DNA of 64,000 nucleotides from Mastigamoeba balamuthi (taxonomy: Eukaryota; Evosea; Mastigamoebida; Mastigamoebidae). Every line of letters starts with the position of its first letter. Position 1 is the first letter of the stretch. This document shows positions 62,909 through 64,000 of this stretch, piece by piece. The DNA lies in assembly GCA_902651635.1 (NCBI GenBank), contig CACRSC010000041.1:147999-211998 (forward strand). Direction: 5' to 3'. The notes under the pieces are model-generated. The model saw only the letters and a program-made list of their open reading frames with translations. It ran no database searches and was not told the DNA's origin. A program made the translations under genes and the position numbers.

Positions 62909-62998
62909 CGCTGGGGCGCCGCGCAGGTTCGGCTCTGCAGGTGTGGCGAATCTGCAACAGATTTTCGTGCAGATTTTCAGGAATATCTCGACCACAAA
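62909..62998. promoter_or_regulatory. 90 bp shared promoter of Bmt2 and beta-helix genes
   Basis: The whole space between two divergent start codons. It contains two close CAGATTTTC repeats (about 62959-62979) and GAATATCTCG at 62981-62990, the reverse of the CGAGATATTC motif seen upstream of other genes here. Confidence 0.45.
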
Positions 62999-64000
62999 AT
63001 GGAGATCACCGACAGCGAGATGGTACGATCACTCTCCTCGACCTCCCAACCCTGGCACTAACAGGCCTCCTCTCGCACCTCGCTCCACCACGCAGGCTGC
63101 CTTCGTCCGTGGTGCGCTTGCATGCTCGCTCGTTTTGTCCGGGTCTCTTTTCTCCCTCGCGCACAATTTCCCCGCGAATTACGGACCACCCGGCCTCAGG
63201 CCACCGCCACCCCATCTCTCACGCTGACCTCACAGCCGAGGAGGTTCTCCTGGGCCCCGGAGAGCACCACCTGCCCCAGTCCGCGCTGGATGCCCTGCTT
63301 CGCGGACGTTCCGTGTCGGTCGCGAGATCGTCCGCGTGCTCTGCCTCTGAGCAGCCCGTGCTGCTGCTGCCCGCGGCCACGACGCTCGCGCCACGCTCGT
63401 CACTGGCGCTCGCCGGCGTTGAGTTGCGCGCGTCGCAGCCGTGCGGCGCAGATACGGCTGTGACGGTGGGCGCTGGGTCCTGTCTGCGAGCGACGGGGTG
63501 CACGTTGCGTGCCAGCATGAGGCTGTCGGGCTGGGCGTCGTTCTCCGACTGTGACGTGCAGTCCCCGTGCGCCGTCGATGGGACCGCGGAGTTCTTGGGG
63601 TGCCGCTTCGAGCACTTGGACACGGTTGTCGTTAGCAGCGGGGCCCGCGCGGTGTTTGACGGCTGCCAGCAGTGCGAATGCCAGCCGGGGGTTGTTGTAC
63701 ACGAAGGGGCGTCGGTGACATCGTTCAGCTGCCGGCCGGAAGCCTTGTGGCAGTCCCTGGACTGCTCACGCTCTGCGCCACCGTGCGACATCTATCGAGG
63801 TTGAGCTGCCCCCCCCCCCTGCTCGCTTGTACTCACCAGCGCCATCAGCGATTGTGGAGTCCCGCGAAGGAGACACCGTAGTAGTGCCAGAGGGGTGCCA
63901 CCTGCTGAGCCACTCTGTCCGCATCGAGCACACGCTGAAGATACAGGGGTCTGGCTCATCGGCCAGCATACTGCGGATTGCAGTCCCTGAGCCCATTGTC
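62999..64000 (+). CDS. Right-handed beta-helix repeat protein (3' partial)
   Basis: Four exons so far, join(62999..63022, 63096..63111, 63236..63799, 63840..>64000). The first two are very short (8 and about 5 codons), yet all joins keep phase: MEITDSEMAAFVRAEEVLLG. The protein has repeating short beta-strand turns typical of pectate-lyase-like helices: VTVGAGSCLRATGCTL, WASFSDCDVQSPCAVDG, AEFLGCRFEHLDTVVVSSGA, ARAVFDGCQQCECQPG, and in exon 4 a new cycle beginning SAIVESREGDTVVVPEGCH. No signal peptide is seen, so an intracellular role (as in FBXO11-like or other substrate-recognition proteins) is more likely than secretion. An alternative frame across intron 1 mimics an F-box but lacks an ATG. 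The window ends inside the gene. Confidence 0.7.

Noticed and set aside
62941-63235. F-box-like reading LLDLPTLALTGLLSHL across introns 1 and 2 of the beta-helix gene
   Set aside because: No ATG opens that frame, and the stretch has intron ends, a CTAAC branch site and in-phase joins on both sides.

Overview
This is eukaryotic DNA from a GC-rich, gene-dense protist genome. Nearly every gene is cut by very short spliceosomal introns, mostly 40 to 70 nt with a mode near 44 to 46. Exon joins were set by frame, splice sites and protein homology, and most predicted CDS lengths come out as exact multiples of three. The mix suggests a flagellated amoebozoan, perhaps an archamoeban such as Mastigamoeba: a RhoGAP, a tyrosine-kinase-like kinase with ankyrin repeats, a G-protein gamma subunit, receptor-type cyclic nucleotide enzymes, a BBSome subunit, a centrosomin-type protein and an RCR-type E3. 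The taxon is inference.

Layout. 1-1525: the tail of a Ser/Pro-rich gene and an alpha/beta-hydrolase remnant. 1606-5150: a secreted LamG-DUF5695 protein (paralogue at 42553-46077). 5672-12400: two tandem genes, each joining an extracellular NMT1/THI5-type solute-binding domain, one membrane helix, a coiled coil and a class I cyclic nucleotide phosphodiesterase, with a small unknown gene between them. 12725-13890: divergent BBIP1 and Abitram. 14124-18581: a seven-SH3 adaptor containing an assembly duplication at a single N. 18916-23321: a 13-exon FtsX-type permease. 23490-30097: a small membrane protein, a CM1 coiled-coil protein and a GRAM-VASt sterol-transfer protein. 30655-42000: receptor nucleotidyl cyclase, CCT8, G-gamma, RhoGAP and a C2-ankyrin-SAM-kinase.

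46100-54300 is different: AT-richer, repeat-rich and poor in recognisable genes. It holds a second N, short hairpin-like repeats and a decayed mobile element, and ends beside a tRNA-Gly gene. 54504-64000 returns to dense housekeeping genes: SAMHD1-like dNTPase, an E3 ligase, lariat debranching enzyme DBR1, RAD6-like E2, Bmt2-type rRNA methyltransferase and a beta-helix protein cut by the window edge.

Themes. Cyclic nucleotide and G-protein signalling is prominent: two receptor phosphodiesterases, one receptor cyclase, G-gamma, RhoGAP and a TKL kinase. The two strongest observations are the receptor phosphodiesterases fused to a bacterial-type nutrient-binding domain, and the 759-residue E3 (56568-59536) that combines PX, C2, RING, IBR and a MYCBP2-type RING-Cys-relay module, with both relay cysteines kept at the human spacing. 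Three introns appear to use GC-AG splice sites.
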